9,464 nt of DNA from Rhodospirillales bacterium (GCA_026712885.1 JAPOPO010000225.1:1-9464); one strand, 5' to 3'. Shown: positions 1 through 6,941, numbered from the stretch's first letter. Translations and numbers: made by a program. Notes: generated from the letters alone by a model not told the origin.

Positions 1-599
1 TCCAGGTCGAGGATGCTGTGGAGCATGTCGCGCTCATGCTTGACCATGGCGCCTTCCTGCGCCTGCAACGCAATGGTGCCGCGCAGCTCCTCCTCGGCAG
101 CGCTTGCCGTCCTGAGTCCTTGGGAAGCACCGGCCACGCTGAGCGTCGCCGAGACCACCAGACGCACCGTGCGGACGATAGGTGAGAGCAGCCACACGAT
201 CGGGCCCAGCACCGGCGCCACCCGCAGCGACACGAGGTCTGGATTGCGGATTGCGTAGGTCTTCGGCAGGACCTCCGCGAAGACCAGGATGATGAGGGTC
301 ATGCCGATCGTCGCATAGGCCACGCCGGCATCGCCCGCCACAGATATCAGAACGCTCGTGGCGAGTGCCGAGGCGAGAATGTTGACGGCGTTGTTGCCGA
401 GCAGGATCGACCCGATCAATCGCTCCCGATCGTTGGTCAGGCGTTCGACTGCGCGCGCGCGCCTGTTGCCGGAGCGGGCGAGATGGTGCATGCGCGGGCG
501 GGAGGCTGCGGTCAACGCAGTTTCGGAACCGGAGAAAAACCCCGATAGCGCAATCAGCAAGCCGATTGCGCCGATGGTGATGGCAGTCTCGGTGGTCAT
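1..599 (-). CDS. HlyC/CorC-family (DUF21/CNNM) membrane protein, N-terminal part, runs off the left edge
   Basis: The minus frame is open from an ATG at 599 to the window edge, giving 199 complete codons. The product begins MTTETAITIG and carries the DUF21 hallmarks: FFSGSETALTAAS at about 21-33, LLGNNAVNI at about 66-74 and FAEVLPKT at about 107-114. Hydrophobic segments lie near residues 8-24, 62-85, 93-110 and 126-146, as expected for the CNNM transmembrane domain of these inner-membrane proteins, which are linked to magnesium or cobalt efflux. The usual C-terminal CBS pair and CorC_HlyC domain would lie beyond the edge; the last residues seen are the linker leading to them. The start fits the family N-terminus, yet no Shine-Dalgarno is visible; the leader instead contains a 10-base direct repeat. 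The gene lies 30 bases after aroB on the same strand and is probably cotranscribed. The family is secure; the transported ion is not shown by sequence. Confidence 0.93.
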   Translation of the reverse strand, partial: MTTETAITIGAIGLLIALSGFFSGSETALTAASRPRMHHLARSGNRRARAVERLTNDRERLIGSILLGNNAVNILASALATSVLISVAGDAGVAYATIGMTLIILVFAEVLPKTYAIRNPDLVSLRVAPVLGPIVWLLSPIVRTVRLVVSATLSVAGASQGLRTASAAEEELRGTIALQAQEGAMVKHERDMLHSILDL

Positions 600-608
600 G
601 TTTCTGTC

Positions 609-631
609 GTTGGGGATTGTGGTTGGGGATT
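609..631. repeat. Two copies of a 10-bp direct repeat in the aroB to DUF21 gap
   Basis: GTTGGGGATT occurs at 609-618 and again at 622-631, a 13-base period. The second copy overlaps the aroB stop codon. On the coding strand this is AATCCCCAAC twice, ending about 9 bases before the DUF21 ATG, where a ribosome binding site would normally sit. The repeat is directly visible; any role in translation is conjecture. Confidence 0.6.
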
Positions 632-1796
632 AACGGGAGGCGGAAAGGCCTCGTTCGCCGAAGGCTCGGTCGAGCAAGGTACGAAGCGCCTCGTGTGGGA
701 CATCCTGGCTGAGGAAGGCCTGCCCGACGCCCCGTGTCAGCACGAACGTTATCCGTCCGTCCTGCACCTTCTTGTCATGCTTCATGCGTTCGATCAGCGC
801 AGATGTGTTCCAATGGATGGGGGGGAGGGCGTTCGCCTCGCTCGGCAACCCGACCTCTCGGAAATGGGCTGCCACCCGCGCCGCATCATCCGCGCTGCAC
901 AGGCCGAGGGCCGCAGAGAGTCGATATGCGAGCACAATGCCGTAGGCCACCGCTTCGCCGTGCAGGAGCGATCCGTCGTAACCCGCCTCCGCCTCGAGGG
1001 CGTGGGCAAAGGTATGGCCCAGATTGAGCAAGGCCCGGCTGCCGCTCTCGCGCTCGTCCGCCGCAACGATGCGCGCCTTGGCCCGGCAGGAATGGGCCAC
1101 GGCGGTCCGTAACAGGTCCCGATCACCGTCGACGAGCGCCGCGCCGTTCCGCTCAAGCCAGGCGAAGAATTCAGGATCGTCAATCAGGCCGTATTTCACG
1201 ACCTCGGCATAGCCTGCAAGACGCTCGCGCAGCGGCAACGAGCCCAGCGTCGCCACGTCGGCGAGCACCAGGCGCGGCTGATAGAACGTGCCGATCAGGT
1301 TCTTGCCGTGGGCGCTGTTGACACCGGTCTTGCCGCCGACGCCGCTGTCCACCTGAGCGAGAAGTGTGGTTGGGATCTGAACGAAGGGGACTCCGCGCAG
1401 CAGGATACTCGCCGCGAAGCCGGTGAGGTCGCCGACGACTCCGCCGCCCAGTGCCACCAGCGCGGTCGTCCGCTCAATCCCGCGGCCGAGGATGTCCTCC
1501 AGCATGCCGCCGAGCGTCTCCAGGTCTTTGCTGCGCTCGCCCACCTCGACGGTCAGGGCGGAGCACGCAAAGCCCGCCTCTCGTAAGGAGCGCAAGGTCG
1601 CGTCGAGATAGAGCCCGGCCACGACTCCGTCGCTGACCACGACCGCCGAACGGCCGCGGAGGAGCGACGCCATGAGCCGCCCTGCCTGCTCCACGAGGCC
1701 GGCTCCCACCAGAACGTCGTAGCTGCGCGCGCCGAGTTCGACGCGCACCGTCTCCCGGTCTTGAGTGGGTCGTGGGTCGGGGTCTGCCGTGTTCAC
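630..1796 (-). CDS. aroB: 3-dehydroquinate synthase
   Basis: The enzyme converts DAHP to 3-dehydroquinate, step two of the shikimate pathway to aromatic amino acids; it is cytosolic and uses NAD and a divalent metal. The 388-residue product is slightly longer than the family's usual roughly 360, with the excess in a polar N-terminal tail. Visible signatures are the NAD-binding GGGVVGD at 117-123, the IPTTLLAQVDSGVGGKTGVN block at 141-160, and KNLIG at 165-169. The metal ligands are E198 in GYAEVVK, H261 in LNLGHTFAHALE and H279 in LLHGEAVAYG. All expected catalytic residues are present, so it should be active. The start is GTG at 1796-1794, 4 bases after the aroK stop, and GAGG just inside the end of aroK can serve as ribosome binding site. 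Adjacency to aroK, the common bacterial arrangement, supports both assignments. Confidence 0.98.
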   Translation of the reverse strand: MNTADPDPRPTQDRETVRVELGARSYDVLVGAGLVEQAGRLMASLLRGRSAVVVSDGVVAGLYLDATLRSLREAGFACSALTVEVGERSKDLETLGGMLEDILGRGIERTTALVALGGGVVGDLTGFAASILLRGVPFVQIPTTLLAQVDSGVGGKTGVNSAHGKNLIGTFYQPRLVLADVATLGSLPLRERLAGYAEVVKYGLIDDPEFFAWLERNGAALVDGDRDLLRTAVAHSCRAKARIVAADERESGSRALLNLGHTFAHALEAEAGYDGSLLHGEAVAYGIVLAYRLSAALGLCSADDAARVAAHFREVGLPSEANALPPIHWNTSALIERMKHDKKVQDGRITFVLTRGVGQAFLSQDVPHEALRTLLDRAFGERGLSASR

Positions 1797-1800
1797 CGGG

Positions 1801-2394
1801 TCAGGCCTCGATGCTCACCGACGATGAGGCCGACGCCGTATCACTCTGCTGCGCCTCGACGTATGCGTCGAGCGCGCCGAGCACCGATTCCACCGTCTGC
1901 TCGTGCGGCCCATCCCTGCTTTCGACGACAATATCGGCCTGGGCATAAATTGGATGACGCTCGGCCATCAATCGCTGCAGAATCCCGCGCGGGTCCCCGC
2001 CAGCCAACAACGGGCGATTGTTGCGTCGTGAGACGCGGGAGACCAGCAAATCGAGGTCAGCGCGCAGCCAGACCGATATGCCGTTCTCGCGGATCGCCGC
2101 ACGCGTCTCGGGATCCATGAAGGCGCCCCCGCCGGTGGCCAGCACGTGCGGTGGCCGGGCCAGAAGCCGGGCGATGACCCGCCGCTCGCCGTCGCGAAAC
2201 GCCACCTCGCCATGCAACTCGAAGATGTCCGTAATCGAGCACCCCGCGGCGCGCTCGATCTCTGTATCGGCGTCGACGAATGGCATGCCGAGTCGGTTGG
2301 CGAGCCGGCGGCCGATCGCGCTCTTGCCTGCGCCCATTAGGCCCACGAAGACGATTGAGGAATCGATTCGCGGGCACCCTGTCCTTGCCGTCAT
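1801..2394 (-). CDS. aroK: Shikimate kinase
   Basis: The kinase transfers phosphate from ATP to the 3-hydroxyl of shikimate in the cytosol, step five of the shikimate pathway. The 197-residue product has the P-loop GLMGAGKSAIG at 18-28, the substrate-binding DADTEIE at 41-47, R67 in FRDGERR, GGGAF at 88-92, the lid RRNNRPLL with R127, and R146 in ERHPIY. This is the complete active-site set. About 20 Ser/Ala-rich residues at the C-terminus go beyond the core fold. The ATG at 2394 is preferred because an in-frame stop lies about 33 bases upstream with no other start codon between. GGAG-like sequence lies 13-20 bases upstream, rather far for a ribosome site. It is the first gene of the leftward operon, 4 bases ahead of aroB and divergent from the small membrane peptide gene. 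aroK rather than aroL is chosen only because of its linkage to aroB. Confidence 0.97.
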   Translation of the reverse strand: MTARTGCPRIDSSIVFVGLMGAGKSAIGRRLANRLGMPFVDADTEIERAAGCSITDIFELHGEVAFRDGERRVIARLLARPPHVLATGGGAFMDPETRAAIRENGISVWLRADLDLLVSRVSRRNNRPLLAGGDPRGILQRLMAERHPIYAQADIVVESRDGPHEQTVESVLGALDAYVEAQQSDTASASSSVSIEA

Positions 2395-2561
2395 GAGTTC
2401 AGCGACGCACTCCGCTCCACCGGGTCACAGGTCGTTGAAGCGCCGCGCCCGCGCCGATAGACTGCCACACCGTCGCCATAATCCGATTCTATCACACAAG
2501 CGTCGAATGCCTCCCGGCTGATTCAACGTCGACGCGTGGTCAGGAGTGAGGGCACGTCCCG
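2395..2561. promoter_or_regulatory. Divergent promoter region between aroK and the xerD operon
   Basis: This 167-bp gap is the only place from which both divergent operons can be read. An AT-richer patch at 2477-2499 stands out in GC-rich surroundings. On the minus strand TTCGAC (2507-2502), an 18-base spacer and GATTAT (2483-2478) form a plausible sigma-70-like pair for aroK; TAGAAT (2491-2486), one mismatch from TATAAT, is an alternative -10. On the plus strand CATAAT at 2477-2482 could be a -10 but has a poor -35. The region's role is well supported by gene layout; the exact boxes are guesses. Confidence 0.5.
2548..2552 (+). promoter_or_regulatory. Ribosome binding site deciding the TTG start of the small membrane peptide
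   Basis: GAGGG lies 9 bases before the TTG at 2562. An in-frame TGA at 2547-2549 closes the frame upstream, so TTG is the only start available in this frame. Together these fix a non-ATG start. Confidence 0.6.
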
Positions 2562-2690
2562 TTGAAAGTCCTCGTCATCATTCTCTTGCTCATCATCGGC
2601 GGCGGAATCGGCTTCCTTCTCACGTGGGACATTCCACCGCCGCCCGGCCCGGTCGAAAAGGTGCTGTCCAATGACCGCTTCGAGAAGTGA
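2562..2690 (+). CDS. Small single-span membrane protein, 42 residues, function unknown
   Basis: The frame opens with TTG at 2562-2564 and ends with TGA at 2688-2690. The product is a hydrophobic segment of about 20 residues (KVLVIILLLIIGGGIGFLL) followed by a short tail starting TWDIPPPPGPVEK and ending NDRFEK. This looks like a membrane-anchored peptide whose proline-rich, charged tail probably faces the periplasm. Three points support it as real: a GAGGG ribosome site 9 bases upstream, the membrane helix plus tail, and a 4-base GTGA overlap with the next gene. I recall similar short proteins with a 'P-P-P...EKV.P.DRF' tail near xerD in other alphaproteobacteria, but this is memory, not a search. 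No function can be assigned; a role in envelope assembly with its exported neighbour is only a guess. Confidence 0.72.
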   Translation: MKVLVIILLLIIGGGIGFLLTWDIPPPPGPVEKVLSNDRFEK

Positions 2691-4585
2691 GAGCACCGCT
2701 GGGTAGTCGTATGCCGCGACTCGCCCTTTCCTTTCTGACTGTTAGCCGCCGGCCACGGACTGCGGTGGTCAGCGTGATGCTTTGTGCAACGCTGCTGCTG
2801 GTTGCTTCCGCAAGTGAGAGTATCGCGCAGGATGCCGACGAGCCGCTGCGACTGATCCCGGCCCACCAGAACGAGGCAGATGACGACGGCTCGGAGCCAG
2901 GCGGGGCCGATAACACGGTCTCCGACGCCGAATTGGGAGCGGAGGTGGAGCAGGTCGCTGCGCCCGAGTCGTCCGCGTCCGAATCGGCTGAGCCAGGCAT
3001 CCAAGTCGGCTCGCTCGAGGCCATCGACCCCGACGCGGCCGGCGTGCTCCTGCCCGGTATCGAACCGTTCTCCGGCGATTTCTGGTCGGGTTCGCGCCGT
3101 TCGAGGATCGAAGCCCTGCTGCCGCGCCTTCCAGCCGCAGCGCCCTCGGACACCATGCGTCGGCTGGCGTTGTCGTTGCTCACCTCGCCGGCGCAACCGC
3201 CGGCGGGGCCGGGCGAGGCGGGCGCGCTGGTCCTCGCGCGGGGCGGGCGCCTCGTTGCCATGGGGGCGCGCGATGCTGCTCTTGCCCTGCTGGAGAGCGC
3301 CGGGCTCGAGAGCGGTCCGGCCCTTAGCGCCCGGATCGAGAATGACCGGCACCTCGCGGCACTCGACCTCGACGCTGCGTGTGAGCAGATCCTGGGCAAG
3401 GCGGGTCGCGCTGGCGATGGATATTGGCGCCGGGTACGCATTCTCTGTCAGGCCAACGCCGGCCTGATCGAAGCCGCGACGCTGGGCCTGGAGCTCCTGC
3501 TCGAAACCGATGCCGCGCCCGATCAAGCGTTTGACGACACCATCTACGCCATGGCGGGGTTGGCAGAGCCGGTGGTGGACCCGCTCGCCGATCCGACTCC
3601 CCTACGGGTCGCCGCCTGGCGGCTTGCGCAATTCCCGATCTCTGCGCAAGCGGTGGCAAGGGCGGCACCCGATGTGCTACCGGCGATCGTCGGTGCGCCG
3701 GAGTCGCTGCAGGGGCCACGGCTGCTGGCGGCAGAGCGCGCGGAGGCGGCCGGAACGCTCACCATCGAAACCCTGCGCGATCTTTATCGGGCGATGGCCT
3801 TCTCGCCGGATGAGCGCGCCGATGCCCTGGAGCAGGTCGAATCGCTGGAGCCGACGCTCGGCCGCTCTCTCATGTTCCAGGCGATCGAAGAGCAGACCGC
3901 GCTCGCACTGCGGGCGGAACTGCTGGCAGCGGCGCTCTCCCTCGCCGAGGCACAGGGCGCTCACGGGACGACCGCGCGCGCGCTGGCGCACCTCGTGCGG
4001 ACGGTTCCGCCTGCACCCGAGCATGGCTGGTTCAGCGGTGCGGCCGGGCGGGCCTTGATGGCAGCCGGGGACTATGATGCGGCCGCGGCTTGGTACGCGC
4101 TGGCGAGCGAAGAGGCGCCGCGCGATGCCGAGACGGCGCGCTCCGCGGTGCGGCTCTGGCCCCTGATGCTTCTCGGCGCTCAAGAGATCTACCTGAAGAC
4201 AGCACCCTTCGAGACTTGGCTGGCGCTGCGCGTCGATGAGGGCGAGGGGGCTGTCGCGCTCGCGCGCGCCAACTGGCTGGCGATCCTGGCCGATGCTTTG
4301 GGTGGCCAAATCGACCCGGAGGTCTGGGATCGCCTGATGCTCGACGAGCGACCGGTGGCGGCGAGGGCGCCGGCGCTGGCGCTGGCGAATGGCCTCCAGA
4401 AGGCAGCCGAGGGGGCTCAACTCGGTGAGACCGTGCTGCTGGCTTTGCTCTTGCTCGGCGAGAACGGCCCTGCCGCTGCCGGCATTGCGACCGTGGGGCC
4501 GGTGGTTTCCAGCCTCGCCTCCGCAGGCCTTCAAGAGGAGGCGCGGGCGATCGCCCTGGAGGCGGCGCTCGCCGCGGGGCTTTGA
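2687..4585 (+). CDS. Alanine-rich exported protein with TPR-like helical repeats, function unknown
   Basis: The product is up to 632 residues. An arginine-containing N-terminus precedes a hydrophobic core (about 25-41), with a likely signal peptidase site after SIA at 45-47, so the mature protein probably lies in the periplasm. Residues 48-110 form an acidic, low-complexity linker. The rest is alanine/leucine-rich helix; segments such as 228-272 and GRALMAAGDYDAAAAWYALA at 454-473 look like TPR-type hairpins. No catalytic motif is visible. The start could be GTG at 2687, overlapping the previous stop as GTGA, or ATG at 2711 (residue 9), which gives a tidier signal peptide; neither has a strong ribosome site. 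The end overlaps xerD by 4 bases (TTGA). Alanine-rich proteins like this are sometimes annotated as 'antifreeze glycopeptide polyprotein', a label I would not trust. A scaffold or adaptor role is inferred only from the repeat fold. Confidence 0.88.
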   Translation: MRAPLGSRMPRLALSFLTVSRRPRTAVVSVMLCATLLLVASASESIAQDADEPLRLIPAHQNEADDDGSEPGGADNTVSDAELGAEVEQVAAPESSASESAEPGIQVGSLEAIDPDAAGVLLPGIEPFSGDFWSGSRRSRIEALLPRLPAAAPSDTMRRLALSLLTSPAQPPAGPGEAGALVLARGGRLVAMGARDAALALLESAGLESGPALSARIENDRHLAALDLDAACEQILGKAGRAGDGYWRRVRILCQANAGLIEAATLGLELLLETDAAPDQAFDDTIYAMAGLAEPVVDPLADPTPLRVAAWRLAQFPISAQAVARAAPDVLPAIVGAPESLQGPRLLAAERAEAAGTLTIETLRDLYRAMAFSPDERADALEQVESLEPTLGRSLMFQAIEEQTALALRAELLAAALSLAEAQGAHGTTARALAHLVRTVPPAPEHGWFSGAAGRALMAAGDYDAAAAWYALASEEAPRDAETARSAVRLWPLMLLGAQEIYLKTAPFETWLALRVDEGEGAVALARANWLAILADALGGQIDPEVWDRLMLDERPVAARAPALALANGLQKAAEGAQLGETVLLALLLLGENGPAAAGIATVGPVVSSLASAGLQEEARAIALEAALAAGL

Positions 4586-5580
4586 CGCGCAGGGGGCGGC
4601 CGCCGGCGCCAAAGGCCACACTCGGCGAAGGAGACGCGGCCGCGATCGAGGCGTTTCTCGAAATGGCGGCGGCCGAGCGCGGATTGGCTCGCAACTCGAT
4701 CGATGCCTACCGGCGTGATCTCGCTTGCTTCGCCGCTCATCTCCGCCCCTCCGGTGTCGCGTTGGCTCATGCCGACTCTGCATCCGTTCGAAATTTCATA
4801 GCGGCGCAGCGCCGCTCCGGCGTGGCGGCGCGCACCGCGTCGCGCCGACTCTCATGCCTGCGGCAGTTTTATCGGTTCCTGCTCACCGACGGCCGGCGCG
4901 ACGACAACCCGACCGCGACGGTGGATTCGCCAGCGCTCCCCCGCATGCTCCCCGGTGTGCTCAGCGAGGAGGAGGTGGAGCGGCTGCTAACGGCAGCGTG
5001 CCCCGAGGTGGAGGCAGCAGGGACGTCGAGCAAGCGCGAAGCGGACGGGTTCCGCCTCAGAGCCATGATCGAGCTGCTCTACGGCAGCGGCCTGCGCGTC
5101 TCGGAGCTGGTGTCGCTGCCGCTCCATGCGGTCTCGGCCGAGACGCGCTCCTTGCTGGTGCGGGGCAAGGGTGACAAGGATCGCCTGGTCCCGCTCGGCG
5201 CGCCGGCCCGCCGCGCGCTCGATGAATATCTCGCGGTGCGAGCTCGCCATTTGGTGGACGGTGCGCCTTCCCGCTGGTTGTTCCCCTCCCGCGGCGCGAG
5301 CGGGCATCTTACGCGCCATCGCCTCGCGCAGATGCTCAAGGCGCTGGCGCGGGACGCGGGGATCGAGTCGAGCCGGGTCTCGCCCCACGCGCTGCGTCAC
5401 GCCTTCGCCAGTCATTTGCTCGCCAACGGCGCGGACCTGAGGGCAGTGCAAAAGATGCTGGGTCACGCCGACATCGCGACGACGGAAATCTACACCCACG
5501 TCCTCGACGATCGGCTCAGACGCTTGGTCGAGGGAGGGCACCCCCTGGCGGCCGCGGGCCGGGAGCGCTCGAGCGGGTAA
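4582..5580 (+). CDS. xerD: Site-specific tyrosine recombinase XerD
   Basis: XerD works with XerC at the dif site to resolve chromosome dimers at division, under FtsK control. The 332-residue product has an N-terminal SAM-like core-binding domain (about 20-105, with AERGLARNSIDAYRRDL at 31-47) and a C-terminal catalytic domain (about 125-320). The full catalytic set is visible: R172 in YGSGLRVSEL, K196 in RGKGDKDR, H269 and R272 in PHALRHAFASHLL, H295 in LGHADIATTEIYTHV, and the nucleophile Y304. Spacings match E. coli XerD almost exactly. The protein is about 30 residues longer than E. coli XerD through N- and C-terminal tails and a polar loop near 140-157. TTG at 4582 is the only usable start; it overlaps the upstream stop (TTGA), so coupling is likely. 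Linkage to aroK/aroB points to housekeeping XerD rather than a mobile-element integrase. XerC cannot be excluded by sequence alone. Confidence 0.92.
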   Translation: MTRRGRPPAPKATLGEGDAAAIEAFLEMAAAERGLARNSIDAYRRDLACFAAHLRPSGVALAHADSASVRNFIAAQRRSGVAARTASRRLSCLRQFYRFLLTDGRRDDNPTATVDSPALPRMLPGVLSEEEVERLLTAACPEVEAAGTSSKREADGFRLRAMIELLYGSGLRVSELVSLPLHAVSAETRSLLVRGKGDKDRLVPLGAPARRALDEYLAVRARHLVDGAPSRWLFPSRGASGHLTRHRLAQMLKALARDAGIESSRVSPHALRHAFASHLLANGADLRAVQKMLGHADIATTEIYTHVLDDRLRRLVEGGHPLAAAGRERSSG

Positions 5581-5584
5581 AGAC

Positions 5585-5755
5585 ATGCTTGAGCGGGCAT
5601 ATTGCACCCCTGTATCCAGGCCGCCGGTTGTCGCCCTGCGACACGCTGTACTAATGTGCCTGATCGCCGCGGGCCCTGCGATCGCCGCAGGGAAAGAGCC
5701 GTGCGGGCGAGCCTGCGAGCGGTCATGGCGCACCGATCCGGCGCTCGGGGGATGA
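5585..5755 (+). CDS. Possible small secreted peptide, 56 residues, doubtful
   Basis: An ATG frame starts 4 bases after the xerD stop and ends at TGA 5753-5755. It encodes an Arg-containing start, a hydrophobic stretch (AVLMCLIAAGPAIA) and a short tail with two cysteines (CGRAC), in the manner of a signal peptide plus a tiny mature part. The ribosome site is weak and third-position GC looks lower than in the neighbouring genes. A putative promoter and a hairpin fall inside it, so it may simply be intergenic sequence. It is recorded as a candidate only. Confidence 0.2.
   Translation: MLERAYCTPVSRPPVVALRHAVLMCLIAAGPAIAAGKEPCGRACERSWRTDPALGG
5628..5655 (+). promoter_or_regulatory. Candidate promoter for the motor-like gene pair
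   Basis: TTGTCG at 5628-5633, a 16-base spacer and ACTAAT at 5650-5655 each match 4 of 6 positions of the sigma-70 consensus. They lie in the 185-bp gap between xerD and the MotA-like gene, the natural place for its promoter. Readthrough from xerD is also possible. Confidence 0.3.
5674..5692 (+). terminator. Perfect 7-bp hairpin after xerD, possible terminator or leader structure
   Basis: CCCTGCG at 5674-5680 pairs perfectly with CGCAGGG at 5686-5692 around a 5-base loop. No T-run follows, so it is not a classic intrinsic terminator. It could end xerD transcription with Rho, or form a leader structure if transcription starts at the candidate promoter just upstream. It includes the palindrome GCGATCGC at 5678-5685. 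Confidence 0.3.
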
Positions 5756-5765
5756 CGGACGGGCG

Positions 5766-6923
5766 ATGAGCGGACAACGGCCATTCCTCATTCGCATGAG
5801 CCTGTTCCTGGCCCTCGTGGTCGGGGTCGTCGTCGTGCTCAGCGAAACCCTGGCCGAGGCCTTCTTCGCTAATTCGATACTAAACGGCGTCATCCTCGGC
5901 GCCTTGGTCATCGGCATCGTCTACAATTTTCGGCAGGTCCTCCTGCTGAAGCCCGATACGAGCTGGCTCGCGGCCGTGAGACAGAACGACGTGCCGGGCG
6001 CGGGGGCACCGGCGTCGGCGCGCAAGCCACGTCTGCTCGCGCCGCTGGCGACGATGCTCGCGGACCGGCACGGCCGCATGACGCTGTCTGCCGTCTCGCT
6101 CCGCAGCCTGCTCGACGGCATCAGCTCGCGGCTCGACGAATCGCGCGACCTGTCGCGCTACATGATCGGCCTGCTGATCTTCCTGGGCCTGCTCGGCACG
6201 TTCTGGGGCCTGCTCCAGACGGTGAGCTCGGTGGGCGGCGTGATCGGTGATCTTTCGGTCGCCAATCAGGACATGATCGGCGTCTTCGACGACCTCAAGG
6301 GTGGTCTCGAAGCCCCGCTCGAGGGGATGGGTACGGCCTTCAGCTCTTCGCTCTTCGGGCTCGCGGGCTCGCTCGTCCTCGGCTTTCTCGACCTGCAAGC
6401 GAGCCAGGCGCAGAACCGCTTCTACAACGAGTTGGAGGACTGGCTTTCCTCCTACACCCGGCTGACCGGCGGCACGCTCGGGGTGGACGGCGACCAGTCG
6501 GTTCCGGCCTACGTCAGCGCGCTGTTGGAGAAGACCGCCGACAGCCTGGAGGAGCTGCAGCGAACGCTTGCGCGCGGCGAAGAGCAGCGCGCAGCCTCCT
6601 CCGCCAACCTGCTTTCGCTCACCGAGCGGCTGGCGACGCTCACCGACCACATGCGCTCCGAGCAGGACCTCATGGTCAAGCTTGTCGAGAATCAGCTCGA
6701 GATGCGGCCGGTGCTGGAGCGCCTCGCGGCGGGCGCCACTCGGCCGGCCGGGCTCGACGAGCCCAGCCGCGCGCACTTGCGCAATCTGGACGTCTATCTC
6801 CAACGGCTCCTGGAGGAGATAGTCTCCGGGCGCGAGCAGTCGGTCGCCGAGCTTCGCAGCGAGATCAAGCTCCTCGCGCGGACCATAGCGGCGGTCGCCG
6901 AGAACGATCGCCGCCAGGGCTAG
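5766..6923 (+). CDS. MotA/TolQ/ExbB-type proton channel subunit with C-terminal coiled coil
   Basis: The 385-residue inner-membrane protein has four predicted spans near residues 10-27, 37-57, 131-153 and 190-210. The last two carry family signatures: GLLGTFWGLLQT at 141-152 and PLEGMGTAFSSSLFGLAG at 184-201, with polar T144, T190 and S193-S195 suited to line a proton path. About 75 cytoplasmic residues separate spans two and three. The tail, about 215-380, is mostly charged helix and probably coiled coil. In MotA, ExbB, TolQ and ZorA, a pentamer of such subunits surrounds a dimer of a one-span partner and uses the proton gradient to do mechanical work; the next gene encodes a fitting partner. 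ATG at 5766 has only a weak ribosome site (GGGCG). I recall a family with the same motifs across alphaproteobacteria, usually annotated as flagellar motor protein MotA, but no flagellar genes are seen here. The physiological role is unknown. Confidence 0.88.
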   Translation: MSGQRPFLIRMSLFLALVVGVVVVLSETLAEAFFANSILNGVILGALVIGIVYNFRQVLLLKPDTSWLAAVRQNDVPGAGAPASARKPRLLAPLATMLADRHGRMTLSAVSLRSLLDGISSRLDESRDLSRYMIGLLIFLGLLGTFWGLLQTVSSVGGVIGDLSVANQDMIGVFDDLKGGLEAPLEGMGTAFSSSLFGLAGSLVLGFLDLQASQAQNRFYNELEDWLSSYTRLTGGTLGVDGDQSVPAYVSALLEKTADSLEELQRTLARGEEQRAASSANLLSLTERLATLTDHMRSEQDLMVKLVENQLEMRPVLERLAAGATRPAGLDEPSRAHLRNLDVYLQRLLEEIVSGREQSVAELRSEIKLLARTIAAVAENDRRQG

Positions 6924-6927
6924 GCGC

Positions 6928-6933
6928 GGGAGG
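6928..6933 (+). promoter_or_regulatory. Strong ribosome binding site for the OmpA/MotB-like gene
   Basis: GGGAGG lies 8 bases before the GTG at 6942, inside the 18-base gap after the MotA-like stop. It is the best Shine-Dalgarno seen in the window and fixes the GTG start. Confidence 0.75.
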
Positions 6934-6941
6934 CCCGCCCG

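Noticed and set aside
693..1112. Plus-strand frames opposite aroB
   Set aside because: aroB has every catalytic motif on the minus strand; the plus frames have none.
3677..4783. Open frame on the minus strand opposite the alanine-rich gene and the start of xerD
   Set aside because: It is arginine-rich with no domain, spans two real genes in antisense, and results from high GC.
4582..5580. Phage or integron integrase
   Set aside because: Length, motif spacing and linkage to aroK/aroB fit housekeeping XerD. No attachment site, tRNA or other mobile genes were seen nearby.
5880..6803. Open frame on the minus strand opposite the MotA-like gene
   Set aside because: It has no recognisable domain or plausible start signal, and mirrors the codon structure of the real gene.
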